A stretch of 22,345 bases of DNA from a virus: positions 1-22,345 of IMG/VR virus record IMGVR_UViG_3300025168_014124. One strand, given 5' to 3'. The translations under genes and the position numbers were made by a program. The notes beneath the pieces are model-generated. The model made no database searches. It was not told the DNA's origin and saw only the letters and a program-made list of their open reading frames with translations. Below are positions 15,901 through 22,045 of the stretch, piece after piece (the first letter of the stretch is position 1; the number at the start of each line of letters is the position of its first letter).

Positions 15901-16110
15901 TTGGAAGCTCTCCAGGGTCGAGCGCAGTCCGGGCGGCTACCGGTCGTCGTTGTGCCGCAGATCCCGACGCAGACATCGACGATCACCGATCCGAGTCTCT
16001 ACCTCTTCGGGGTCGTCGAGGGCACAGTCCAGGCCGCGCAGGTGGTCGGGGACGAGGGTGTCGACGAATATGTCCGTGTGGAGTCTCTGACCGTGACGGA
16101 GCTCGTCTGA
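12952..16110 (+). CDS. Large tail protein with Asp-boxes and a lectin-like domain
   Basis: This 1052-residue protein is probably a tail tip or adhesin component. The N-terminal half is beta-rich and holds two Asp-box motifs (S-x-D-x-G-x-x-W/F): SADLGSSF at 254-261 and SSDGGINW at 361-368. Asp-boxes mark beta-propellers of the sialidase/BNR type, which bind or cut glycans. Residues about 475-620 look like a concanavalin-type lectin sandwich (YLEVTTTSAGRFFRG to TVSRWWWVAHRH). The rest is further beta-rich, ending in a compact C-terminal domain (RRLTVSWSHGSKIDRLRG onward). No sialidase catalytic Arg/Tyr set is evident, so binding is likelier than cleavage. GTG start with AGGGGG upstream. Confidence 0.7.
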   Translation: MARVDRTPQGIGPVDARFVEGALSSTLSSYTESGPRPGPAVASNAKQNASPVLSGAQSVGADLKVSKSGDPSIERRGAAYMYKLDTDASADAYRGWASPVMCSRAATVHFSTTAAITSLDACVSRDDQSLTCIFAEGATTSLSWRRLTESGQALTSAATVDGGAGSMRGPATITALPDGRLLLLDFFGPANLQGPTSYVQTPPSTPWAELSDDPFPGGTSWVSGAVSSLWMRYARGQVILLATDTGGRLHQFASADLGSSFRFVETIANVAPQGVGVDVFPDGSILVAYNSTSEDTVYARRLGSAFEPVSEAASVELDPATSSTSDVVLTASIDADGTAYVVSYDLATQGAANNYLQIFASSDGGINWTKYTDGPIGSLELGNWAILRSACSMGRLYVFGALENTTSGVTMFTLSGWSNVTPGPTHTSASRNGYAGLFGGTAGAVGMWWAAAVPAAGNTGYQPFSTGAGVLAGSSDDQYLEVTTTSAGRFFRGNQAASIVNGADAAVSWSCQLVSGGGLSAINCGVNLRHTDASGDEINLSVRLITGASDQVRLTDGTTSVNVTTPTSTRRDWLLELQGTGATARLYVRDDPSEVWTLLATIAGVATGSAATVHRTIWGHLTASSTVSRWWWVAHRHSGMTIRRSHGAGISDQIGKRIAGTPYPLPDVGSATAASFARLVGGHNRPIGTPDFNADPAFDYPVGAVFPGSSPSPSATWRTSADGVDTDLVVELSPGIDTRLDEALPVVVVRNANFDRLEVATGDATPTYTTVGTLDLRFPAVNFTRSGDAVSIAGAPGSVTRWLHADEMVGGYLDFGSGVRCRILSHTAGYMANTATVKPVFRIDDSGSAPASGSMTPIHHSGILVLSGYTPASARYWRLRIPSQQTAENYYEAGTISLGAILVPGKRWADGFTFAVEPIVSSSDSQSGTRRIEERGTPRRRLTVSWSHGSKIDRLRGNASQVDHLSAGPSTPALAGRDDVLWQLEALQGRAQSGRLPVVVVPQIPTQTSTITDPSLYLFGVVEGTVQAAQVVGDEGVDEYVRVESLTVTELV

Positions 16111-17765
16111 TGCCTCTGGCTGCGTCATGGCGAGACCTACTCGGGACTGAGGGGCGATGGGTCCTCGCCGTCGATTGGTACGAGCGGGGGACCGTCTACT
16201 TCTCCGACGTGGGCTTCGACCTCTCGACTGACGCGGGCGACGTGGTCGTCTCGCCCGGACTCGGGCCGATCACCCTCGGGCGGGCCGCTGCGTCGCCCGA
16301 AGTGCGGATCGTGATCGACTCCGACCGGGTCGACTGGCTCGCGTCATGGCGTCGAGGTCTGTTCCTCGGGCGCATCGTCGCCCGGCTCTACCGCTGGCAC
16401 ACCGGCGAGACGCTGGAGCGGTCGCGCCTCGTCGTCGCGGGCTACCTCGGAGACGTGAGCGTCGCCGACCCGAGCGCGCGCGATCGCTTCGCTGCGGTCC
16501 TTCGTCCGCTTGACCTCGTGACGGGCCGCCTCTTGTGCAACGTCACGATCTCGAAGGAGTCGATCAGACAAGCGCCCAACTTGATCAACGCAGGCACCGA
16601 GGACGATAGCCCGAGTCTCGGCGCCTATCGCCCGGAGGTCCTCGGGCGCCCGGGCTACCCGCTGGGCTCTCCTGCGGTCCCGCTGATGGAGCTCACCCTA
16701 ACGGACGACACCCTCGCCGACTCGAAGTCACCAGCCTGGATCCTCTGTGGGCACGGACTACGCGCGGTGGCGTGTAAGATCTGGTCTGATCGAGTCCCGG
16801 GGTCCGAGGGCATCGACCAAGGGCAGGACGAGCAGGGGCGGATCTTCAGCGCGTGCGGTAGCACGGGGAACCCGTTCGGCACGGCACCGCCCACTGTCAA
16901 TACAGGCCGATCGTTCTGGTGGGGTCTGGAGTCGCCGCAGGAGGGCAGGACCAACCCCTACCGACCGGGCGACCTTCGGGGGCTCTCCGATGTCCTGCGG
17001 TATCTCTACGAGCGGATCGGCGGTCGCCAGATCGACGCGGGCAGGATGGAGACCTACGCGGCCGAGCTCAACCGCTACCAGATCGACGCGGTCCTGACCG
17101 AGCCCACCGAGGTCGCCGCCTGGATCGAGGGCGAGATCCTCCGAGTGTACCCGGTCCGCATCATTCAGGGTCCGGGCGGGATCTACTGTCGCCGCCGCAC
17201 GTACCGCGCCACGGAGGCCGACGCGGTCGCCCTACTGTCGACCCGTAGCGGTGGCGGCGGGCTCCTCGTGGCGCCCGCCTCGCCCCTGACACCGGCAGAG
17301 GTCACGCTCGCGTCGAGGGTGCGCGTCTCGTATGGCTTCGAGAGCCTCGCGACCTACTCGGCGACCGTCACCGTCGGAGTGACTCCGGGCGACTCTGCCG
17401 AGACGACCGCCGCGGGTGTCCTCGCCGAGGGTGGGGCGCATTGGGCCGAGATCGTCGAGCCCTACTTCGGGCGGACCGAGGCCGTCCTCGAAGTGCCGAC
17501 CACGTGGGACCGGGCGACAGCCCAGCGTCTCGCCCTCGACTACCTCGACGCGCAGAGCCTACCCCGTCACCGTCGACTTTACGAGGGCGGGGTCGAGCTG
17601 GAGGGTCTCGCCCTGGGCGATGTCGTGCGCCTCGATGACCCCGATCTCAATCCGGCGGAGGCCCTACTCGCGACCGTCGAGGAGATCGAGACCGGCGGGC
17701 CGTCCGTCCGTGTCACTCTGGAGATCCTGCGCGGTCTCCTGCTATATGATGTCCCCACCAGCTAG
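16110..17765 (+). CDS. Tail hub / tip attachment protein
   Basis: This 551-residue protein probably sits at the tail tip. I chose the ATG at 16110 because it overlaps the preceding stop (TGATG); the same frame is open upstream but lies inside the previous gene. The chain begins MPLAASWRDLLGTEGRWVLAV. The C-terminal region (about 497-550) reads YEGGVELEGLALGDVVRLDD, then ATVEEIETGGPSVRVTLEIL, the beta pattern found at the end of many hub proteins. Residues about 300-420 are helical and may form an insertion. The order (tape measure, large tail protein, hub, small tail proteins) fits a siphovirus tip. Confidence 0.6.
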   Translation: MPLAASWRDLLGTEGRWVLAVDWYERGTVYFSDVGFDLSTDAGDVVVSPGLGPITLGRAAASPEVRIVIDSDRVDWLASWRRGLFLGRIVARLYRWHTGETLERSRLVVAGYLGDVSVADPSARDRFAAVLRPLDLVTGRLLCNVTISKESIRQAPNLINAGTEDDSPSLGAYRPEVLGRPGYPLGSPAVPLMELTLTDDTLADSKSPAWILCGHGLRAVACKIWSDRVPGSEGIDQGQDEQGRIFSACGSTGNPFGTAPPTVNTGRSFWWGLESPQEGRTNPYRPGDLRGLSDVLRYLYERIGGRQIDAGRMETYAAELNRYQIDAVLTEPTEVAAWIEGEILRVYPVRIIQGPGGIYCRRRTYRATEADAVALLSTRSGGGGLLVAPASPLTPAEVTLASRVRVSYGFESLATYSATVTVGVTPGDSAETTAAGVLAEGGAHWAEIVEPYFGRTEAVLEVPTTWDRATAQRLALDYLDAQSLPRHRRLYEGGVELEGLALGDVVRLDDPDLNPAEALLATVEEIETGGPSVRVTLEILRGLLLYDVPTS

Positions 17766-17776
17766 GAGCTCGACCC

Positions 17777-18091
17777 ATGGCGACGACACTCACGATCGGA
17801 GAGCCGAAGCGGATCTCTCTCGGCACGACGACCGAGGCCGTCACGATCCCGAGAAACGCGCTCTATCTGCGGATCGAGGCTCTCGCGCATGACGTGGTCT
17901 TTGCCGTTACAGGCTCCGACGGTGGCGCATTAGCGGCGCACTATGAGACGTATCCGCAAAAGGCTATCTATATGCGATCCGTGCCCGGGACCGCTGGCAA
18001 GGCTCGACCCGACGCCGATCAGGTCGTCTTTATTGCGGTCGCTTCGGGCTCTGGCTCTGTCGCCCTGACCGCCATGCACGAGGGCGCCTAA
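17777..18091 (+). CDS. Small beta-rich tail protein
   Basis: This 104-residue protein has an AGGAG ribosome site (the stop codon region of the hub gene) and starts MATTLTIGEPKRISLGTT. It alternates strands throughout: AVTIPRNALYLRIEAL, DVVFAVTGSD, QVVFIAVASGSGSVALTAM. No catalytic motif is seen. It resembles small tail-tip or fibre-attachment proteins in size and makeup. The next gene begins on its stop (TAATG), so the two are coupled and may be partners. Confidence 0.6.
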   Translation: MATTLTIGEPKRISLGTTTEAVTIPRNALYLRIEALAHDVVFAVTGSDGGALAAHYETYPQKAIYMRSVPGTAGKARPDADQVVFIAVASGSGSVALTAMHEGA

Positions 18092-18843
18092 TGCCGGCCC
18101 CGATGTCGAGCGCCGGTCCTGGGACCGGTGGCGGTGGTCCGCAATGGGCGACTCTGGCGACGGTTGACTTTGCCGCCGCGGGCGCTGCTGACTGGACGGG
18201 AAACGGGACTTTTGCCGTCGACGGTGTCGATCACGACGTGACCAACGGCAACAAGTGCTCGACACTCGGGCCGGACGGGTCCACCGGTCTGGTCTGGGTG
18301 CAGACCTCGACCGGCGTGTATCCGACGAGCAGTCCTCCGATCGTGTCGGTAGATTTGGCCGATTTTGCCGCGATCGAAGACGGCGGAGAGATCGCGATCG
18401 ACGTCAGATACACCATGGGCGCGGCGCCGGGAAACAACGCCCGACTCAGCGGGGCGCTTTACTCCTCGAACACCCGGCTTGCCGCGTGCGGTCCTCGGTA
18501 CCAGTCAAGCCCGGGCGCCTGGGAGTATGGCGCCTTTACCGCCGGTAACAAGTTCAGCGACCACGGGACCGCACTTGCGACGACGACCGACGCCGTGATG
18601 ACGTTCATCTTCTCGACGAAGGGGCTCCGGTGGTGGGATCGTGGCGCCTTCGGATCGGGCTACCCCGACGCCCCGGGAGCCGCCGACCTCGACGACGCGG
18701 TCGGGGTCGACATCGGATCGGGGGAGTCGTCAATCATACCGGCGATCTCTTCGGCTCTGTTCCAGCTTTCCACCCAACGAAACAGCGGAACCACGACCTT
18801 AACGGTCCACGGCTACCGTTTGCGATACCGGAGTCCGTCGTGA
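18091..18843 (+). CDS. Putative tail adhesin, lectin-like
   Basis: This 250-residue protein starts with a Pro/Gly/Ser-rich flexible lead (MPAPMSSAGPGTGGGGPQW) and continues as a beta-rich globular domain with many Gly, Ser, Thr, Asp and aromatic residues (VDFAAAGAADWTGNGTFAVD; KGLRWWDRGAFGSGYPD). The makeup and place after the hub suggest a receptor-binding tip or fibre. A jelly-roll or concanavalin-type sandwich is likely but cannot be proven by reading. The next gene's GTG overlaps its stop. Confidence 0.55.
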   Translation: MPAPMSSAGPGTGGGGPQWATLATVDFAAAGAADWTGNGTFAVDGVDHDVTNGNKCSTLGPDGSTGLVWVQTSTGVYPTSSPPIVSVDLADFAAIEDGGEIAIDVRYTMGAAPGNNARLSGALYSSNTRLAACGPRYQSSPGAWEYGAFTAGNKFSDHGTALATTTDAVMTFIFSTKGLRWWDRGAFGSGYPDAPGAADLDDAVGVDIGSGESSIIPAISSALFQLSTQRNSGTTTLTVHGYRLRYRSPS

Positions 18844-19109
18844 GTGCTTACGTCAGAGTCAACGTGGGGTCCGTTGAGGCCCTGATGTCTGTCTTCTCGT
18901 CTCGTGCGTCGGAGCTTGGAGCGACGACGCGCGATCAACGGGTCGCCCTGTACAATCAGGCCGCCCTGACCTCGGCGGTCCTGTCATCCCTAGAGACCGG
19001 CTCTCGTGTACCGACCGAGACCGAGAGGGAGGCGATTTACACCGCGGGCGATGCTCTGGGCTGGGGCATTGCCGACGCGCTCCTCTCTGCGCTCCCGGCT
19101 TCGGGATGA
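18840..19109 (+). CDS. Small hypothetical tail or lysis-linked protein
   Basis: This is an 89-residue protein. I start it at the GTG at 18840 (GTGA overlap with the previous stop) rather than further upstream inside the previous gene. It is helical: VEALMSVFSSRASEL, NQAALTSAVLSSLETG, EREAIYTAGDALGWGIADAL. It has no charged patch, cysteine or clear membrane segment. It lies between the adhesin and the candidate peptidase and overlaps the latter's ATG (ATGA). Function is unknown. Confidence 0.6.
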   Translation: MSAYVRVNVGSVEALMSVFSSRASELGATTRDQRVALYNQAALTSAVLSSLETGSRVPTETEREAIYTAGDALGWGIADALLSALPASG

Positions 19110-19642
19110 GCGCCGTCGAGCTCGCCAAGAGTCGCCCGAGCGGCGACGGGCTCCCGTGCTGCACTTTCGTAGCGCTCGCCCTTCTCGAAGCCGCAGGCCA
19201 TGAGATCGAGACCGTCGAGGACGGGCCTCGGGCCTCCGGGCTGACGTGGTGGAAGATCGCGAATGTCTGGGACGTTGACCGCCCGTGGTCGGCTCTCGAT
19301 GCGGCGCGACAGCTCACCGGGGCAGGCGACTGTCGGATCCTACTTGTCACCGACACCGCTCCGCCGCTGCGTCGTGGTCGCTGGCATGTGATCCAGCGCT
19401 GGAAGAACCTCGCCGACGGTGGCGAGCCTGGACCCGAGGACGACCGGGTCGAGATCGGGTCGTCGACCGGTCACACCTGCCTGGCCTACCTCGACGAGGA
19501 CGGCGAGACGTGCCGGATCGTGCAGACGAGCGCCGCGCGAGGCTACCGGGACACGCTCGGAACGTGGCAGGGGTCCGCCGGTCTGACGGGTTACTCCGTC
19601 GGCGTGGTCTACTTGCCCGCATCCTGGGCGCTGGAGGGCTGA
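19106..19642 (+). CDS. Candidate cysteine peptidase (possible endolysin)
   Basis: This 178-residue protein has a Cys-first pattern: GDGLPCCTFVALALLEAAG (Cys18/Cys19 at the start of a helix), a GRWHVIQRWKNL segment (H94), then TGHTCLAYLDEDGETCRIVQ (H123) leading into strands and a tail GYSVGVVYLP. NlpC/P60 and CHAP-type peptidoglycan peptidases show this Cys-helix then GH-strand order. Its place directly before a cluster of membrane proteins fits an endolysin. There is no separate wall-binding domain. It could instead be a tail-associated peptidase. The fold is inferred only from pattern; no catalytic third residue is certain. Confidence 0.5.
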   Translation: MSAVELAKSRPSGDGLPCCTFVALALLEAAGHEIETVEDGPRASGLTWWKIANVWDVDRPWSALDAARQLTGAGDCRILLVTDTAPPLRRGRWHVIQRWKNLADGGEPGPEDDRVEIGSSTGHTCLAYLDEDGETCRIVQTSAARGYRDTLGTWQGSAGLTGYSVGVVYLPASWALEG

Positions 19643-19815
19643 TGCTACAGACACGGATCATCGTCGCGATCGTTGGAGCTCTCTCGGCGGTTGCCTCGGC
19701 GACGAGGAAGGACAGCGCGGGCGGAGTCAGGATCACGCCTGCAGAGAGGGACGAAATACTCGGGGCCGTCATCGAGGCGATCCTCGGAGTCCTCGACAAG
19801 CGGACCACGTCATGA
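19642..19815 (+). CDS. Small membrane protein, N-terminal anchor
   Basis: This 57-residue protein starts MLQTRIIVAIVGALSAVASA, a hydrophobic stretch of about 16 residues that could be a short membrane anchor or signal. The rest (TRKDSAGGVRITPAERDEIL, then AVIEAILGVLDKR) is soluble and helical. Its ATG overlaps the peptidase stop (TGATG) and its stop overlaps the next ATG (ATGA). It is the first of four consecutive small membrane genes. A role in lysis is inferred from context only. Confidence 0.6.
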   Translation: MLQTRIIVAIVGALSAVASATRKDSAGGVRITPAERDEILGAVIEAILGVLDKRTTS

Positions 19816-20156
19816 GTCAGATCCTCGCGAGTCGTCTACAGCTAGAGAGGACGACGATCCTCGAAGGCATCGACGACGACGCGCGACGGACGCACGCCTC
19901 GACGGTCCTCGACGATGTCGCCTCGACGCTTCAGGACCACGAGTCACGGAGGCCAGTCGCCGACGCTCTCGACGAGGTCGTCCGCACGATGGAGCGGGTC
20001 CGGGCCCACCTCGACGCAGCCGAAGAGGGCGCGTCAGGGGTCGGCGCAGTCCTCGGCAGCATTGACGCGCGAACCTGGATCGGTATCATCCTGGGTATCG
20101 CCGCCGCTCTCGGAGCCGCGACCGGTCTTGACGTTGCGGATATTCTTGGGGAGTAG
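19812..20156 (+). CDS. Membrane protein with C-terminal segment (holin candidate)
   Basis: This 114-residue protein has an acidic helical N-terminus, likely coiled-coil (residues about 30-72: VLDDVASTLQDHES to MERVRAHLDAAEE), and one predicted membrane helix near the C-terminus (residues about 88-106: TWIGIILGIAAALGAATGL). A single C-terminal anchor with a soluble N-terminal part is one holin layout, but could also be an antiholin. It overlaps the preceding gene and lies two bases before the next start. Confidence 0.6.
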   Translation: MSQILASRLQLERTTILEGIDDDARRTHASTVLDDVASTLQDHESRRPVADALDEVVRTMERVRAHLDAAEEGASGVGAVLGSIDARTWIGIILGIAAALGAATGLDVADILGE

Positions 20157-20158
20157 TC

Positions 20159-20362
20159 ATGGGTGAGTGTGATCGGGCTGCGATGTCTCGGGGGGCGATG
20201 ACCGCCGGGATTGACCTGGACCAAGTCAGGGCGGCCCGTGATGCCCTCGCAGCTCTCCGCGAAGACATCCCCGACCCTGCGCCCGCCGCGGAGCCCGTCA
20301 GGGTCTCCACGATGATCCTCGCCGGTCTCCTGATCGGGGCTCTCGTTTGGCTCGTGCGCTGA
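20159..20362 (+). CDS. Small C-terminally anchored membrane protein
   Basis: This 67-residue protein is mostly helical, with a Pro-rich hinge (EDIPDPAPAAEPV, about 35-47) and a C-terminal membrane helix (TMILAGLLIGALVWLV, 51-66) ending in a single Arg. The GGGGAG upstream is a good ribosome site. The next gene's ATG overlaps its stop (TGATG). The form suggests a tail-anchored partner of the neighbouring membrane proteins; an exact role cannot be named. Confidence 0.6.
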   Translation: MGECDRAAMSRGAMTAGIDLDQVRAARDALAALREDIPDPAPAAEPVRVSTMILAGLLIGALVWLVR

Positions 20363-20748
20363 TGGATGAGCCGAGGGTCTGGGCACTTTTACAGACGCTC
20401 TCGCGTGACCTGTCAGAGGTCAGAGCAGAGGTCAGCGGGGTCCGGCGAGAGGTCGCCGAAATGCGAGAGCAGAGGATCAGGCAGGACGCCCGAGAGGAGG
20501 CTCTCGCAGAGCAAGACGCCGCGGTTCGAGCTCTCCCGGGTCGACTTGCAGAGCTAGAGCGAAGCGTCGAGGCTCGACTCCGAGAGGAGCCCGATCACCA
20601 CCGGGCCGCACTTCGCGACCCCGAGGTTCGTTCGTGGGCGTGGCGTCTTTCGGCGATGTTCTGCGCAACGGTCGTGGTCGTTGCTGGGATCATGGCGGGC
20701 ATTGTAACGGCATTACCCGAGGGGACCTTGACTGTATTCGGTAGCTGA
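20362..20748 (+). CDS. XhlA-like coiled-coil membrane protein
   Basis: This 128-residue protein has a long N-terminal coiled-coil (about residues 10-80: TLSRDLSEVRAEVSGVRRE, EMREQRIRQDAREEAL) and one membrane helix near the C-terminus (96-118: CATVVVVAGIMAGIVTAL). XhlA-type haemolysin/holin-associated proteins share this order, though they are usually shorter. I start it at the ATG at 20362, on the preceding stop, not the ATG at 20347 inside the previous gene. It closes the plus-strand module. No terminator is evident after it. Confidence 0.6.
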   Translation: MDEPRVWALLQTLSRDLSEVRAEVSGVRREVAEMREQRIRQDAREEALAEQDAAVRALPGRLAELERSVEARLREEPDHHRAALRDPEVRSWAWRLSAMFCATVVVVAGIMAGIVTALPEGTLTVFGS

Positions 20749-20814
20749 AGACAGTTTAAGCCCTGCAACCGCCCGAAGTCGCCTCAGCGCGGGTACGCTC
20801 CCGAGGGGGGCGCG
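20749..20814. other. Short gap after the lysis cassette
   Basis: This 66-base gap holds only a minor CGGG/CCCG pairing and a GAGGGGGG run that is the probable ribosome site of the next gene. I see no U-tract terminator here, though one would be expected at the end of a late operon. Confidence 0.4.
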
Positions 20815-21009
20815 ATGCACCGAGGCGATCAGATACGAGCCGAGGCCGAGATCGAGGAGGCCGCTCGCCGGGCCGCCTCGGCTCTCCGACTACTCGACGA
20901 GGCCCAGCGTCTCGCCGAGCCTCATCGGTCAGACCGGATCCGGCTCGCGCGACTCGACCTCTCGGCTCTCCAGGGCTGCCACCGTCGAGCGGTCGCCGTC
21001 CTGGCGTAG
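20815..21009 (+). CDS. Small Ala/Glu/Arg-rich helical protein
   Basis: This 64-residue protein starts MHRGDQIRAEAEIEEAARRA and is probably one long helix or coiled-coil. GAGGGGGG lies five bases before the ATG, and codon use (GAG, GCC, CTC, ATC) matches the late genes. It overlaps by 81 bases the 3' end of the minus-strand operon, which makes one of the two calls less sure. The antisense frame over most of it is Arg/Pro/Gly-rich and looks like a shadow. No function is recognised. Confidence 0.5.
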   Translation: MHRGDQIRAEAEIEEAARRAASALRLLDEAQRLAEPHRSDRIRLARLDLSALQGCHRRAVAVLA

Positions 21010-21231
21010 CTTCTCGAAGAGGTCGAGGGCCTCGGACTCTAGGCGGGCAATGCACCAGGTGTGCAGCACGATCGCGCCATTCCAGCCAAGTCGGCTCACG
21101 TCGCCGTTGAAGGCTTGCGCTAGGCTTTTGCGTTGACGCTTTAGGTCGCGGGCAATGCGCGGGTTGCGCGATGCGATGGCGCTAAGAGCATCAGTCCACG
21201 TGGGCTTGGGTGGTAGTTCTTCACTCTTCAC
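20929..21231 (-). CDS. Paralog family A, copy 1 (ARLESEALDLFEK protein)
   Basis: This 100-residue protein is the most diverged of three paralogs. I chose the GTG at 21231 because VKSEELPPKPTWTDAL then aligns residue for residue with MTSEELPPGPTWGDAL of copy 2. The shared core is PPxPTWxDAL at the start and ARLESEALDL-(Y/F)-EKL near the end. Its middle (NPRIARDLKRQRKSL to LHTWC) is only weakly similar. It has a C-terminal extension (TVAALESREVESREPDPV) absent from the others, which overlaps the plus-strand gene. It overlaps the gene upstream by 11 bases. No function is known to me. Confidence 0.75.
   Translation of the reverse strand: MKSEELPPKPTWTDALSAIASRNPRIARDLKRQRKSLAQAFNGDVSRLGWNGAIVLHTWCIARLESEALDLFEKLRQDGDRSTVAALESREVESREPDPV
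21208..21226. repeat. 19-bp repeat shared by copies 1 and 2
   Basis: The same 19 bases (GGGTGGTAGTTCTTCACTC) occur at 21729-21747, at the 5' end of copy 2 of family A. The repeat encodes the SEELPP region. Confidence 0.85.
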
Positions 21232-21496
21232 CGGTCGTCCCCCATGCTGCAGCCGCATCCATGAGCCAGCGCGCTGTCAGTGCGTGGCTGCCCCGCTGAA
21301 CGTCACACTCGAAGTCAATGCAGCCCCAAGACAGCTTTATGCGCTGACCATCTAGCCAAATCAACCAGCCGGGGTTTTCCCCGTCTTCGGGCAAGACTAC
21401 ATCACCGTCCTCGTCTAAGTGCCAATCCTCGGCGGGCGCGATGTGAGCCAGCGCCGCAATAGCCTGACCCTGCCAGCTGCACGAAACATCAGTCAT
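21221..21496 (-). CDS. Small hypothetical protein Y
   Basis: This 91-residue acidic protein starts MTDVSCSWQGQAIAALAHIA. It has an acidic middle (EDWHLDEDGDVVLPEDGENP) and a beta-like stretch rich in Trp (GWLIWLDGQRIKLSWGCIDF), then a helix with SHALTARWLMDAAAAW. Its ATG lies inside the last codons of copy 2, with AGGAG seven bases upstream. Its stop overlaps the start of copy 1. It has no similarity to family A that I can see. Three cysteines are present but widely spaced. Function unknown. Confidence 0.7.
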   Translation of the reverse strand: MTDVSCSWQGQAIAALAHIAPAEDWHLDEDGDVVLPEDGENPGWLIWLDGQRIKLSWGCIDFECDVQRGSHALTARWLMDAAAAWGTTGEE

Positions 21497-21752
21497 TAGT
21501 CGTCTCCTCTTGGCTTAGCTTCTCGTAGAGGTCAAGGGCCTCGGACTCAAGCCGGGCGAGGGCTGTGCTCTGGCTGATTTTTCTATTGGCGTCCGAGTAC
21601 GCGACGCCTAAACGATTGGCCACCGCCCACGCTCGGCTGTACAGTAAATATCGGTGCTTCTCCAGCCGGTTCGCCGCTGCAAAGTCGTGCTGACGGATAA
21701 GCCGCAGAGCATCGCCCCAGGTCGGGCCGGGTGGTAGTTCTTCACTCGTCAT
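21489..21752 (-). CDS. Paralog family A, copy 2
   Basis: This 87-residue protein starts MTSEELPPGPTWGDALRLI. It shares with copy 3 the blocks RHDFAAANRLE-type (QHDFAAANRLEKHRYL here), SRAW, and ISQSTALARLESEALDLYEK. It has about ten residues more than copy 3 in the middle (NRLGVAYSDANRK region). It is helical throughout, without cysteine or membrane segment. Its ATG overlaps the stop of gene X (ATGA), and its 3' end overlaps gene Y by 8 bases, so the operon is tightly coupled. The function is unknown. Confidence 0.8.
   Translation of the reverse strand: MTSEELPPGPTWGDALRLIRQHDFAAANRLEKHRYLLYSRAWAVANRLGVAYSDANRKISQSTALARLESEALDLYEKLSQEETTND
21660..21690. repeat. 31-bp identical block in copy 2 (matches 22179-22209)
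   Basis: Thirty-one bases are identical to 22179-22209 in copy 3, starting CTCCAGCCGGTTCGCCGC. Other perfect blocks shared by copies 2 and 3 are 18 bases (21717-21734 and 22236-22253) and 21 bases (21559-21579 and 22108-22128). Confidence 0.9.
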
Positions 21753-22045
21753 CGGGCGTACGTGAGCAGGTCAAGATCGACATCAGGCGCCCCCTTCATC
21801 GGTCGCACGTCAAGCCACCCCGCCGGAATCCAGCAGCTCTGCACGTACGTCTCGGCGGGGACACAGCCCCTCTGAGTGTACACCCACGCGACGAGCGCCC
21901 ACAGGTCGCCCTCTCTGACCCCCCAAGAGGTGTCCTCAGGCGCCGCCCTGCGTGCCATGATCACAACCTCCTGCCCCTTCCGGGGCTGATTCAGCGCCCT
22001 ACCCCAGCGGGTCACGGTCGCCGTTTCGGGCGCTTTACTCGGCAT
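21749..22045 (-). CDS. Small hypothetical protein X
   Basis: This 98-residue protein starts MPSKAPETATVTRWGRALNQ. I chose the ATG at 22045 because AAGGAGG (22052-22058 on the opposite strand as CCTCCTT) lies six bases upstream; a longer Arg-rich start further upstream lies inside copy 3. The chain has beta-like stretches (GQEVVIMARRA; LWALVAWVYTQRGCVPAE; CWIPAGWLDVRPM), suggesting a small barrel. It ends DVDLDLLTYAR. It is unrelated to family A and to gene Y. It overlaps copy 3 by 11 bases and copy 2 by 4. Function unknown. Confidence 0.75.
   Translation of the reverse strand: MPSKAPETATVTRWGRALNQPRKGQEVVIMARRAAPEDTSWGVREGDLWALVAWVYTQRGCVPAETYVQSCWIPAGWLDVRPMKGAPDVDLDLLTYAR

Noticed and set aside
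15894-16109. 72-residue N-terminal extension of the tail hub protein
   Set aside because: It lies wholly inside the preceding large tail gene in another frame; the ATG at 16110 on the preceding stop is the natural start.
20756-21055. Minus-strand frame of 99 residues at the end of the lysis region
   Set aside because: It is a low-complexity Arg/Pro/Gly-rich antisense frame of the 20815-21009 gene, with no relation to family A.
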